Origin: Asaia bogorensis
GTDB taxonomy: Bacteria; Pseudomonadota; Alphaproteobacteria; Acetobacterales; Acetobacteraceae
Reading direction: 5' to 3'
Assembly: GCA_945886995.1 (NCBI GenBank)
Contig: CAMCZJ010000021.1
Location: 1-21,964, forward strand
Length of the DNA stretch: 21,964 bases
The notes under the pieces are model-generated. The model ran no database searches. It was not told the DNA's origin and worked only from the letters and a program-made list of their open reading frames with translations. Numbering within the stretch: the stretch's first letter is position 1; the number at the start of each line of letters is the position of its first letter. Position numbers and translations under genes: made by a program. Shown here piece after piece: positions 7,087 to 13,048 of this stretch.

Positions 7087-8097
7087 ATGAAAAAACTTCT
7101 TTTGGCTTCGGCGGGCGTCGTTGCCATTGCCGGAGGCGCCCTGGCGAATGGCAATGGGAATGGGCATGGCAATGGCTGGCCTTCGCATCTGCAGAATGTC
7201 CAGGATTACTATGCGGCCGCGCTAGCTGTTAATGTGGGCGAGGTTAGCGGCAACCGTTCCACGACCAGTCTGGGTCAGGATAACAGCGCGGCGTTGCGCG
7301 GCAGCTTCCAGGGCTTCCGTGGGGTTGCGAATGTGAACCAGAATGCGGGCGCCAATTCCGGCCTGCAGAACTCGGTGGCAGTTTCCTATGTGGAAGGCTG
7401 TGATTGCCAAGTGACGGCCCCGATCGTCTTTGGGGTCCCGCGTGGCGATGCCAATGCCAATTCGGTGGCTGCCAACGTTGGCCAAGTGGTTGGCAATACC
7501 AGCGAGAATGCAACCCTGCCGCTGCTTACGGGCACAACGGCTACCGCGACATTGGATAATTCCTTCAATGGCTCAACGGGTCTTGTACAGGTCAATCAGA
7601 ATGCCGGTGCCAACAGCCTGATGCAGAACGCAACCGCACTGACGCGCGTTGAAAACATCAAAGGTGCCGAGCAAAATCGTGACGCCTGGGCAATTGCCGT
7701 GAATGCGGGCCAGGTCACTGGTTCTGGCAATCAATCAACCGATGTGAAGCATGATGCAGCGGCCAATATCCTTGGTTCGTTCAACGGCTTCAGCGGTGCG
7801 GCGAATGTCAACCAGAATGCCGGTGCCAATAGCCTGATGCAGAACAGCTCCGCGCTGGCCTCCATCACCTATTGCAATTGCGCGATCGAAGATCTGTCCA
7901 CCACCATCGCGGCGGCGGGTAATCTTGGTAGCGTGACCGGTAATCATGCCAGTGCCAGCCTGGGTTCTGCCGGTGTGTCCATGACCAATTCCTTCAATGG
8001 CACCACCGGCGTGACACAGGTTTCGCAGAATGCGGGTGCGAATAGCATGATGCAAAATGCGGTGGCGATTGGCGCCATCTATCAGCGTACCAACTGA
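7087..8097 (+). CDS. Amyloid-repeat secreted protein (FapC/FapB-like major subunit candidate)
   Basis: This 336-residue exported protein has a Sec signal (1-20, ending GGALA), a short Asn/Gly linker (21-30) and four imperfect repeats ending in the core (N/S)QNAGANS(x)(M/L)QN. Cores begin at residues 84, 170, 242 and 313. Each unit reads roughly VNxGxVxGN, variable, SFNGxxGxxxVNQNAGANSLMQN. Repetitive Asn/Gln/Gly/Ala sequence with conserved QN pairs is characteristic of Fap amyloid subunits (FapB, FapC). Two CxC pairs occur (Cys105/107, Cys263/265), whereas Pseudomonas FapC is remembered as having a C-terminal CxxC. The start at 7087 is set by AGAGGTG at 7074-7080. I infer that it is the fibre subunit passed through the divergent FapF-like pore. 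Other repeat-amyloid families such as curlin remain possible, but no Csg genes are present. Confidence 0.75.
   Translation: MKKLLLASAGVVAIAGGALANGNGNGHGNGWPSHLQNVQDYYAAALAVNVGEVSGNRSTTSLGQDNSAALRGSFQGFRGVANVNQNAGANSGLQNSVAVSYVEGCDCQVTAPIVFGVPRGDANANSVAANVGQVVGNTSENATLPLLTGTTATATLDNSFNGSTGLVQVNQNAGANSLMQNATALTRVENIKGAEQNRDAWAIAVNAGQVTGSGNQSTDVKHDAAANILGSFNGFSGAANVNQNAGANSLMQNSSALASITYCNCAIEDLSTTIAAAGNLGSVTGNHASASLGSAGVSMTNSFNGTTGVTQVSQNAGANSMMQNAVAIGAIYQRTN
7213..8085 (+). repeat. Four amyloid-type repeats arranged A-B-A-B
   Basis: Approximate units are 7213-7407 (A1), 7450-7656 (B1), 7687-7881 (A2) and 7903-8085 (B2). A units share SF(Q/N)GF(R/S)G and ANVNQNAGAN, and are followed by a CxC pair. 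B units share NSFNG(S/T)TG and QV(N/S)QNAGANS, and lack cysteine. The pattern suggests duplication of a two-repeat block. Confidence 0.7.
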
Positions 8098-8108
8098 TAA
8101 AGTCGCGG

Positions 8109-8134
8109 CGCGTCGGCGGGCAACCGCCGGCGCG
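8109..8134 (+). promoter_or_regulatory. Strong intercistronic hairpin with GCAA tetraloop
   Basis: An 11-bp stem (8109-8119 with 8124-8134, including one G-T wobble) closes a GCAA loop, a GNRA-type tetraloop. It lies 12 nt after the amyloid gene stop and has no T run after it. It could protect the 3' end of the amyloid mRNA or partly terminate transcription, so that the downstream minor genes are made in smaller amounts. Confidence 0.55.
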
Positions 8135-8153
8135 TTCGGTCTGCGCGTATTCG

Positions 8154-8199
8154 GAAACCAACCAAAACTCCCGCCCATGCCAGCACCCTGCTTGGTTTC
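8154..8199 (+). promoter_or_regulatory. Second inverted repeat in the 8098-8224 gap
   Basis: GAAACCAA (8154-8161) is the exact complement of TTGGTTTC (8192-8199), with a 30-nt loop. The 3' arm ends 8 nt before the AAGGAGAG ribosome-binding site (8208-8215) of the next gene. A leader hairpin or an operator are both possible. Confidence 0.3.
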
Positions 8200-8224
8200 G
8201 GCACCTGAAGGAGAGAATGACGTC

Positions 8225-8560
8225 ATGCGCAAGTTCCTCACCAGCTTCGCCCTCATCGCCGCGCTGCCCTTGCAAAGCGCCCTTGCCGCCGATCCGACTA
8301 AAGGTCTGGATGTTTTCGCTGGCGCCACGCCGCTTTCGGTCAGTGAATTGTCGCGCCATGCCGGGCGCGGTGATGTGGAACCGGTTTCGGTCGGCTCAGC
8401 CTTGGTAGAAGGCAATACGGTTGGCACCGGCAGCATCACGGGCGGCAATAACATTACCGGATCGCTCAATAGCACCGGTGGTTTCACCACAGTGTTCCAG
8501 AACAGCGGCAATAACTCGCTCTTTCAATCCGTCACCACGGTGAACATCACTGTGCGGTGA
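8225..8560 (+). CDS. Small secreted protein with one amyloid-like QN module (Fap minor subunit candidate)
   Basis: This 111-residue protein has a Sec signal peptide (about 1-22, ending ALAA) and a short N-terminal region with LSVSELSRHAGRG (37-49), which loosely resembles a bacteriocin-type leader. Its C-terminal third (about 66-110) resembles one compressed repeat of the upstream amyloid protein: VGTGSITGGN, then GGFTTVFQNSGNNSLFQ and VTTVNITV. The start at 8225 is backed by AAGGAGAG at 8208-8215. By position and size it could be a nucleator or minor fibre component comparable in role to FapB or FapE, but I cannot assign either name. Its TGA overlaps the GTG start of the peptidase gene, so the two are probably translated in a coupled way. 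Confidence 0.7.
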   Translation: MRKFLTSFALIAALPLQSALAADPTKGLDVFAGATPLSVSELSRHAGRGDVEPVSVGSALVEGNTVGTGSITGGNNITGSLNSTGGFTTVFQNSGNNSLFQSVTTVNITVR

Positions 8561-9330
8561 GCCGTTTCATGCGCAATCCTCATCTGGTGTTGGCGCTACT
8601 GGCACTGCTTGGCGGCTGTGCCACACAGCCAGCGACGCCCTTGGCATCTGCCAATAACCCCAAGGTCAACCTCACCATCTCCCCCCAAGTGACTGGTGGG
8701 GCGGCGATTGCGCCGCGCGTGAGCGATATGAAGTCGCGGCGCTTTCATCGTATTGTGCAGCAGAAATTCGATTTCTCCTGCGGTTCCGCAGCCCTCGCTA
8801 CCTTGCTCACCTATCATTATGGAACGGCGGTGAGTGAAGAGGAAATCCTGCGCGAGATGATCGCCAATGGCGATGAGGCGCGCATCCGCAATGCGGGTTT
8901 CTCCCTGTTGGATATGCGCAATTTCCTCGCACGCCGGGGTTTGCGCGCTGAAGGGTTCCGCCTGCCACTCGAAAAACTGGCCGAAGCGGGCGTGCCGGCA
9001 ATCGCCTTGGTCAATACCAATGGCTATCGGCATTTTGTACTGCTGCGTGGCATCTCTGCGGATCGCATTCTGCTAGCGGACCCAGCGCTTGGCACGCGCA
9101 GCATGCCGCGTGTGCGCTTTGAAGAAAGCTGGAATGGGGTGCTTTTTGTCATTCTGGATAGGTCAGAGACAGGCCGTGCCAATTTCAACCTGGCGGAAGA
9201 TTGGGGCATGCGTGGCCGTGCCCCGGGCACGCTGGTGCGCGATGCGCTGGACCGCAGCCTGACGGGCTTCGGCATGCCAGGGTCGCCCTTGTTTCAGGGC
9301 GGCACACAAATCCGTCCCTGGATTTATTGA
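8557..9330 (+). CDS. fapD: C39 family peptidase lipoprotein (FapD-like)
   Basis: FapD is the C39-like cysteine peptidase of Fap amyloid operons. This 257-residue protein starts at GTG 8557 (4-nt overlap with the upstream stop; ATG 8569 is an alternative). It has a lipoprotein signal with lipobox LLGGC (Cys21), so it should be anchored on the periplasmic side of a membrane. The C39 domain (about 60-205) retains the expected residues: Gln69 (oxyanion) and Cys75 in QQKFDFSCGSAA, His159 in GYRHFVLL, and Asp175 in LLADPALG. Unlike C39 domains of bacteriocin exporters, it is free-standing, with no ABC transporter part. A poorly conserved C-terminal tail of about 50 residues follows. I infer that it processes secreted partners in this locus. 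Confidence 0.85.
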   Translation: MSRFMRNPHLVLALLALLGGCATQPATPLASANNPKVNLTISPQVTGGAAIAPRVSDMKSRRFHRIVQQKFDFSCGSAALATLLTYHYGTAVSEEEILREMIANGDEARIRNAGFSLLDMRNFLARRGLRAEGFRLPLEKLAEAGVPAIALVNTNGYRHFVLLRGISADRILLADPALGTRSMPRVRFEESWNGVLFVILDRSETGRANFNLAEDWGMRGRAPGTLVRDALDRSLTGFGMPGSPLFQGGTQIRPWIY

Positions 9331-9345
9331 TCAGGAGGCTAAGCC

Positions 9346-9945
9346 ATGAAACGGAAATCACTTCTCGGTTCTGCTGCGATCCTTTCCCTCTCCATCCTGC
9401 TCTCCGGCCCGGTGAAGGCTGCATCCGATCTTGTCCAAACCTATGCCGAGGCGCTGGGGCTTGAAGATGCAGGTGCTGGGCCCTTCCGCCTTGCCGGCAA
9501 TGCCGTATCCGTTGATGAACTTGCCGAAATGCGCGGCGGCTTTGCCATGCCTGGCGGCATGATGGTTTCTTTCGGGTTTGATATTGAAACACGGATTGGC
9601 GGCGTCACCGCCGAACGGCTCAATATGCCCAATACCACCCTCGGGGCGGGCATGCCCGCGCCGGTGATCAACGTGACCGATGCAAATGGCGTGCAAAGAC
9701 AAGTTGCCATGGCTGGTGGGCCAGTGATGATTGAAGCGCTCGGCGCCAATGGCGCAACGCGCGTTCAAACCATGATCGGCAATGGCATCACCAGCATTGT
9801 GCAGAACGCCGCCGATGGTCAGCAGGTACAACGCCTTGCCACCGTCACAGTTGATGTGGCGGGCATGCGCAACATGCTGTCTCAGCTTGGTCAGAATCGC
9901 GTGATGGAAAACGCCATGAGCTTCCGTCGCGCTATCCCCCGATAA
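9346..9945 (+). CDS. Secreted protein with double-glycine-like motif and C-terminal QN module
   Basis: This 199-residue protein has a Sec signal (about 1-26). At 54-65 it carries VSVDELAEMRGG, resembling the (L/V)SxxEL...GG double-glycine leaders cut by C39 peptidases, followed by FAMPGGMMVSFGFDIETRIGG. The C-terminal part has GITSIVQNAADGQQVQ (148-162) and TVTVDV, which aligns with the QN cores of the two upstream secreted proteins. I recall similar proteins with an MRGGF motif next to FapD/FapF homologues, but did not verify this. AGGAGG at 9333-9338 gives a very good start. It probably participates in Fap-like fibre assembly as a processed minor component. The name FapE or FapA is not justified from sequence alone. 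Confidence 0.7.
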   Translation: MKRKSLLGSAAILSLSILLSGPVKAASDLVQTYAEALGLEDAGAGPFRLAGNAVSVDELAEMRGGFAMPGGMMVSFGFDIETRIGGVTAERLNMPNTTLGAGMPAPVINVTDANGVQRQVAMAGGPVMIEALGANGATRVQTMIGNGITSIVQNAADGQQVQRLATVTVDVAGMRNMLSQLGQNRVMENAMSFRRAIPR

Positions 9946-9978
9946 AATTTCTCCCAACGCGCAGAAGGAAACCGCGCC

Positions 9979-10461
9979 ATGAAGAGCCCCCTTCGTTCCT
10001 CCATTCTCACGCTTGGCTTGCTGCTGGCGGCCTGTGCACAAAATGCCGGGCCGCCTGGCGCGCCGACGGCGCTTTCCAACGCGCCGCCCGCCCAGGCGAG
10101 CCCTGCTTCCTTTGATGTGGCGGGCGGCAAGCGGCTTTCAGCGGATGAATTCCGCCGCCTGGCCGCCGGCAATACGCTTGATCGGCGGATGCCCAATGGG
10201 TCGCGCCTGCTGATCCATGTGGCGGCTGATGGGTCCCAGCGTCTGAAGCTTCAAGGCGTGAATGGGCAAACCGCAACCGATCGCGGGCGTGTGGCGTTTC
10301 GCGGGGAGCAGGTTTGTTCAAGCTGGGAGAGGATAAATCCCGGCCGCGAAACCTGCTTTGTCTATTTCCAACTAGGGCAGGATCTTGTCGCCATTGATCT
10401 TTCTGGCGGCATGGCCCCCACGCGCTTCAGCCTGCTGCGCGGCAATCCGGAAAGGGTGTGA
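9979..10461 (+). CDS. Small lipoprotein, hypothetical (possibly DUF995-like)
   Basis: This 160-residue protein has a lipoprotein signal with lipobox LLAAC (Cys19), an Ala/Pro-rich tether (about 20-45) and a compact domain. The domain contains LSADEFRRLAAGNTL (53-67), two DG/NG turns, and GEQVCSSWERINPGRETCFVYF with two cysteines about a dozen residues apart that could form a disulfide. The layout recalls small periplasmic domains of the DUF995 type common in alphaproteobacteria, but the match is by impression only. It sits 33 bp after the preceding gene, has an AGAAGGAA site and ends the apparent amyloid operon. It may be an accessory factor or an unrelated passenger. Confidence 0.6.
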   Translation: MKSPLRSSILTLGLLLAACAQNAGPPGAPTALSNAPPAQASPASFDVAGGKRLSADEFRRLAAGNTLDRRMPNGSRLLIHVAADGSQRLKLQGVNGQTATDRGRVAFRGEQVCSSWERINPGRETCFVYFQLGQDLVAIDLSGGMAPTRFSLLRGNPERV

Positions 10462-10468
10462 ACAGCCT

Positions 10469-10534
10469 GGCCCTGTTGCCTTTCGGGGGAAAAAGGACCA
10501 CATAGGTCCGGAAACTCCCCCGAAGCAAAGGGCC
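10469..10534 (+). promoter_or_regulatory. Long imperfect hairpin in front of the Nfu gene, covering its likely ribosome-binding site
   Basis: Pairing runs GGCCCT with AGGGCC (10469-10474 with 10529-10534), TTGC with GCAA (10476-10479 with 10525-10528) and TTCGGGGG with CCCCCGAA (10482-10489 with 10517-10524), with only bulges at 10475 and 10480-10481. An apical GGACC/GGTCC hairpin (10495-10499 with 10505-10509) sits on top. The AAAGGG at 10527-10532, the probable Shine-Dalgarno of the ATG at 10540, is inside the 3' arm. It may also be the terminator of the preceding operon, although no T run follows. Confidence 0.55.
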
Positions 10535-10539
10535 AAGCC

Positions 10540-11106
10540 ATGTTCATCGAAACCGAAGCCACCCCCAACCCCGCCACGCTGAAATTCCTGCCAGGCCGGG
10601 AAGTATTGGGTGATCGCGGCACGGCGGATTTCACAAGCGTCGAGGAAGCCGCGGGCCGTTCCCCGCTGGCCGAGCGGCTTTTTGGCCTTGGCGATGTCGC
10701 GCGGGTGTTTTTTGGCTCAGATTTCGTGACCGTCACCAAAGCGCTGGATGCCGATTGGCAGATGCTGCGCCCGCAAGTGCTGGGCGCCATCATGGAACAT
10801 TACTTGGCCGGCCTGCCCATTCTGGAAGGCGCCGCAGCCGAGGAGCATGCCGAGGATTTTGAACCGGCGGATCAGGAGATCGTCCTGCAAATCAAGGAAT
10901 TGCTGGACACGCGCGTGCGCCCCGCCGTCGCCAGCGATGGCGGCGATATTGTGTTTCGCGGTTTCCGGGATGGCATTGTGCGGCTGCGCATGCAGGGCGC
11001 CTGTTCCGGCTGCCCATCTTCGCGCGCCACCTTGAAGCATGGCGTGGAAAACATGCTGCGCCATTACGTGCCGGAAGTGGTGGCGGTGGAGCAGGTGGAA
11101 GCCTGA
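10540..11106 (+). CDS. NifU family Fe-S cluster carrier (Nfu, N-terminal Nfu_N plus NifU domain)
   Basis: Nfu proteins receive and hand on 4Fe-4S clusters to target enzymes in the cytoplasm. This 188-residue protein begins MFIETEATPNPATLKFLPG, the hallmark of the Nfu_N domain (about 1-88), and ends with a NifU C-terminal domain (about 113-183) that contains RPAVASDGGDIVF and the cluster-binding CxxC in GACSGCPSS (Cys155, Cys158). Length and order match the alphaproteobacterial/mitochondrial NFU1 type rather than E. coli NfuA, which has a degenerate A-type N-terminus. The start at 10540 lies 5 nt after a long hairpin that may control its translation. A short gap of 45 bp leads to the next gene, so the two may be co-transcribed. 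Confidence 0.94.
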   Translation: MFIETEATPNPATLKFLPGREVLGDRGTADFTSVEEAAGRSPLAERLFGLGDVARVFFGSDFVTVTKALDADWQMLRPQVLGAIMEHYLAGLPILEGAAAEEHAEDFEPADQEIVLQIKELLDTRVRPAVASDGGDIVFRGFRDGIVRLRMQGACSGCPSSRATLKHGVENMLRHYVPEVVAVEQVEA

Positions 11107-11151
11107 CGCTATAGACCCCCTCTGCTTTCACTGCCCCTACGGAGCCAAACC

Positions 11152-11751
11152 ATGTCCGAAACCGCCGCGCCCCTTGATGATCAGGCGCTTGATCAGCTTT
11201 TCCGTGCCGCTCGCACTCAGAACAAATGGCAGGATCGGCCCGTGCCCGATGCCAAGTTGCAGGAGCTGTATGATCTTCTGAAATGGGGCCCGACTTCGGC
11301 CAATTCCTCACCCGCGCGCTTCGTGTTCGTGCGCACGTCAGAGGGCAAGGCGAAGCTCAAGGAAGCGCTTTCGGCGGGTAATATGGAGAAAACCATGACC
11401 GCGCCGGTCACGGCCATTGTCTGCTACGATAGCTATTTCTTCGACAAGCTCGGCCAGTTATTCCCGCATGCAGATGCCAAGCCCTGGTTCACGTCCAGCC
11501 CGGAATTCGCGGAAAAGACCGCGTTTCGCAATGGCTCGCTGCAAGGCGCTTATCTGATGCTGGCGGCGCGCGCCGTGGGGCTGGATGTTGGCGCCATGAG
11601 CGGCTTCGACAATGCCAAGGTGGATGAGCTGTTCCTGTTCGGCACCGGCTGGAAGTCCAATTTCCTGGTCAATCTGGGCTATGGGGACCCTGCCGGCCTA
11701 TTCCCCCGCAGCCCGCGGCTTTCCTTTGATGAGGCCGCGCGGCTGGAATAG
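11152..11751 (+). CDS. RutE-like nitroreductase (putative malonic semialdehyde reductase)
   Basis: This 199-residue FMN-dependent enzyme belongs to the nitroreductase superfamily, HadB/RutE branch. The RutE type reduces malonic semialdehyde to 3-hydroxypropionate. Features are an N-terminal helix region LDQLFRAARTQNKW, the FMN-contact motif LLKWGPTSANSSPARFVFV (about 42-60), AFRNGSLQGAYLMLAARAVGLDVGAMSGFD (about 124-153) and the closing NFLVNLGYGD. No other pyrimidine-degradation (rut) genes are in view, so a broader role such as general aldehyde or quinone reduction is equally possible. GGAG at 11140-11143 supports the ATG at 11152. It stands alone or pairs with the Nfu gene upstream. Confidence 0.85.
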   Translation: MSETAAPLDDQALDQLFRAARTQNKWQDRPVPDAKLQELYDLLKWGPTSANSSPARFVFVRTSEGKAKLKEALSAGNMEKTMTAPVTAIVCYDSYFFDKLGQLFPHADAKPWFTSSPEFAEKTAFRNGSLQGAYLMLAARAVGLDVGAMSGFDNAKVDELFLFGTGWKSNFLVNLGYGDPAGLFPRSPRLSFDEAARLE

Positions 11752-11771
11752 GCGCGCTGCGCCCGCCGGGT

Positions 11772-11799
11772 TTGACCCTGGCAGGTTCTGGACTAAACA
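11772..11799 (+). promoter_or_regulatory. Weak candidate promoter before trpB
   Basis: TTGACC at 11772-11777 matches a -35 box well, but the best -10 at 16-bp spacing (TAAACA, 11794-11799) is poor. The 79-bp gap is the only space where a promoter for trpBA could sit between genes. Confidence 0.25.
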
Positions 11800-11830
11800 G
11801 GCAGCTAAACCAGCAATTTGAGAGACTGCC

Positions 11831-13048
11831 TTGAACAAGCCGCTGCCCAATTCCTTCCGCCAGGGGCCTGACGCCCGTGGCCGCTTCGGCCCTTATGGCG
11901 GGCGTTTCGTCGCCGAAACGCTGATGCCGCTGATCCTTGAGGTTGAAAAAGCCTATGAGGAAGCGAAGCGCGATCCTGCCTTCATGAATGAATGGCGGCG
12001 CTTGCTGACCCATTATGTGGGTCGGCCTAGCCCGCTTTGGTTAGCCGAGCGCCTGACGCAAAAGCTCGGCGGGGCAAAAATCTATTTTAAGCGTGATGAG
12101 CTGAACCATACCGGCGCGCATAAGATCAATGCCGTGCTGGGGCAGATCATGCTGGCGAAGCGCATGGGCAAAACGCGCATCATCGCGGAGACCGGCGCAG
12201 GACAGCATGGCGTTGCCACCGCGACTGCCTGTGCCTTGTTCGATCTGCCCTGCACCGTATTTATGGGCGCCACCGATGTGGAACGTCAGCAACCCAATGT
12301 GTTTCGCATGAAGCTGCTGGGGGCGGAGGTTGTGCCCGTCACCTCCGGCGCTGCGACGCTGAAGGATGCGATGAATGAAGGCTTGCGCGATTGGGTCGCC
12401 AATGTGCGCGATACCTATTACTGCATCGGCACGGTCGCCGGCCCGCATCCCTTCCCGATGATGGTGCGCGATTTCCAATCTGTTATTGGCACGGAGGCGC
12501 GCGAACAAATGCTGGCCGCCGAAGGGCGCCTGCCGGATTTGCTGGTGGCGGCGATTGGTGGTGGTTCAAATGCCATGGGTCTATTCTACCCCTTCCTGGA
12601 TGATGCAAGCGTTGCGATGCATGGCGTGGAAGCCGCCGGCAAGGGCGTGGAAACAGATGAACATGCGGCGTCGCTGACGAAGGGCCGCCCTGGCGTGCTG
12701 CATGGCAATCGTACCTATCTGTTGCAGGATGAATTCGGCCAGATCCTGGAAGCGCATTCCATCAGCGCCGGCCTGGATTATCCCGGTGTGGGCCCAGAAC
12801 ACGCCTGGCTGCATGACATTAAGCGCGTTGAGTACATGAGTGCGACAGATGATGAGGCGCTGTCCGCCTTCCAATTATGCTCCAAAATGGAAGGCATCAT
12901 CCCGGCTTTGGAACCCGCGCATGCGCTGGCGCATGTGATCAAAGTGGCGCCCAGCATGCCGAAGGATAAGCTGATCATCATGAATATGTGCGGGCGCGGG
13001 GATAAGGATATCTTCACCGTGGCACGCGCCCTTGGCGTTTCGATGTGA
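11831..13048 (+). CDS. trpB: Tryptophan synthase beta subunit, TTG start
   Basis: TrpB is the PLP-dependent subunit that condenses indole and serine to tryptophan in the alpha2-beta2 complex. The 405-residue protein shows the family opening GRFGPYGGRFVAETLMPLI (18-36), the PLP lysine in HTGAHKINA (Lys98), ETGAGQHGVATATA, the phosphate-binding GGGSNAMG (about 237-244) and the C-terminal CGRGDKDI. The start must be TTG at 11831: an in-frame TGA at 11819-11821 lies just upstream, the next ATG would delete the conserved N-terminus, and GAGAG at 11822-11826 is a suitable ribosome-binding site. TTG may limit translation. The stop overlaps the trpA start, as expected for subunits made in equal amounts. 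trpF, the usual upstream partner in many alphaproteobacteria, is not here. Confidence 0.97.
   Translation: MNKPLPNSFRQGPDARGRFGPYGGRFVAETLMPLILEVEKAYEEAKRDPAFMNEWRRLLTHYVGRPSPLWLAERLTQKLGGAKIYFKRDELNHTGAHKINAVLGQIMLAKRMGKTRIIAETGAGQHGVATATACALFDLPCTVFMGATDVERQQPNVFRMKLLGAEVVPVTSGAATLKDAMNEGLRDWVANVRDTYYCIGTVAGPHPFPMMVRDFQSVIGTEAREQMLAAEGRLPDLLVAAIGGGSNAMGLFYPFLDDASVAMHGVEAAGKGVETDEHAASLTKGRPGVLHGNRTYLLQDEFGQILEAHSISAGLDYPGVGPEHAWLHDIKRVEYMSATDDEALSAFQLCSKMEGIIPALEPAHALAHVIKVAPSMPKDKLIIMNMCGRGDKDIFTVARALGVSM

Noticed and set aside
7087..8097. Curlin (CsgA/CsgB) identity for the amyloid-repeat protein
   Set aside because: Curlin repeats are about 20-25 residues with a conserved SxxxxxGxxNxxxxxQ pattern, while the units here are about 70-85 residues; no CsgG, CsgE or CsgF is nearby, whereas FapF- and FapD-like genes are.
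8557..9330. Bacteriocin export or lanthipeptide system built around the C39 peptidase
   Set aside because: No ABC transporter, modification enzyme or immunity gene is present; the peptidase is a lipoprotein and its partners have Sec signals.
10135..10179. LSADEFRRLAAGN in the small lipoprotein as a third double-glycine leader
   Set aside because: There is no GG, the motif runs straight into a folded domain (GNTL...DG), and it fits the opening of DUF995-like periplasmic domains better than a leader peptide.
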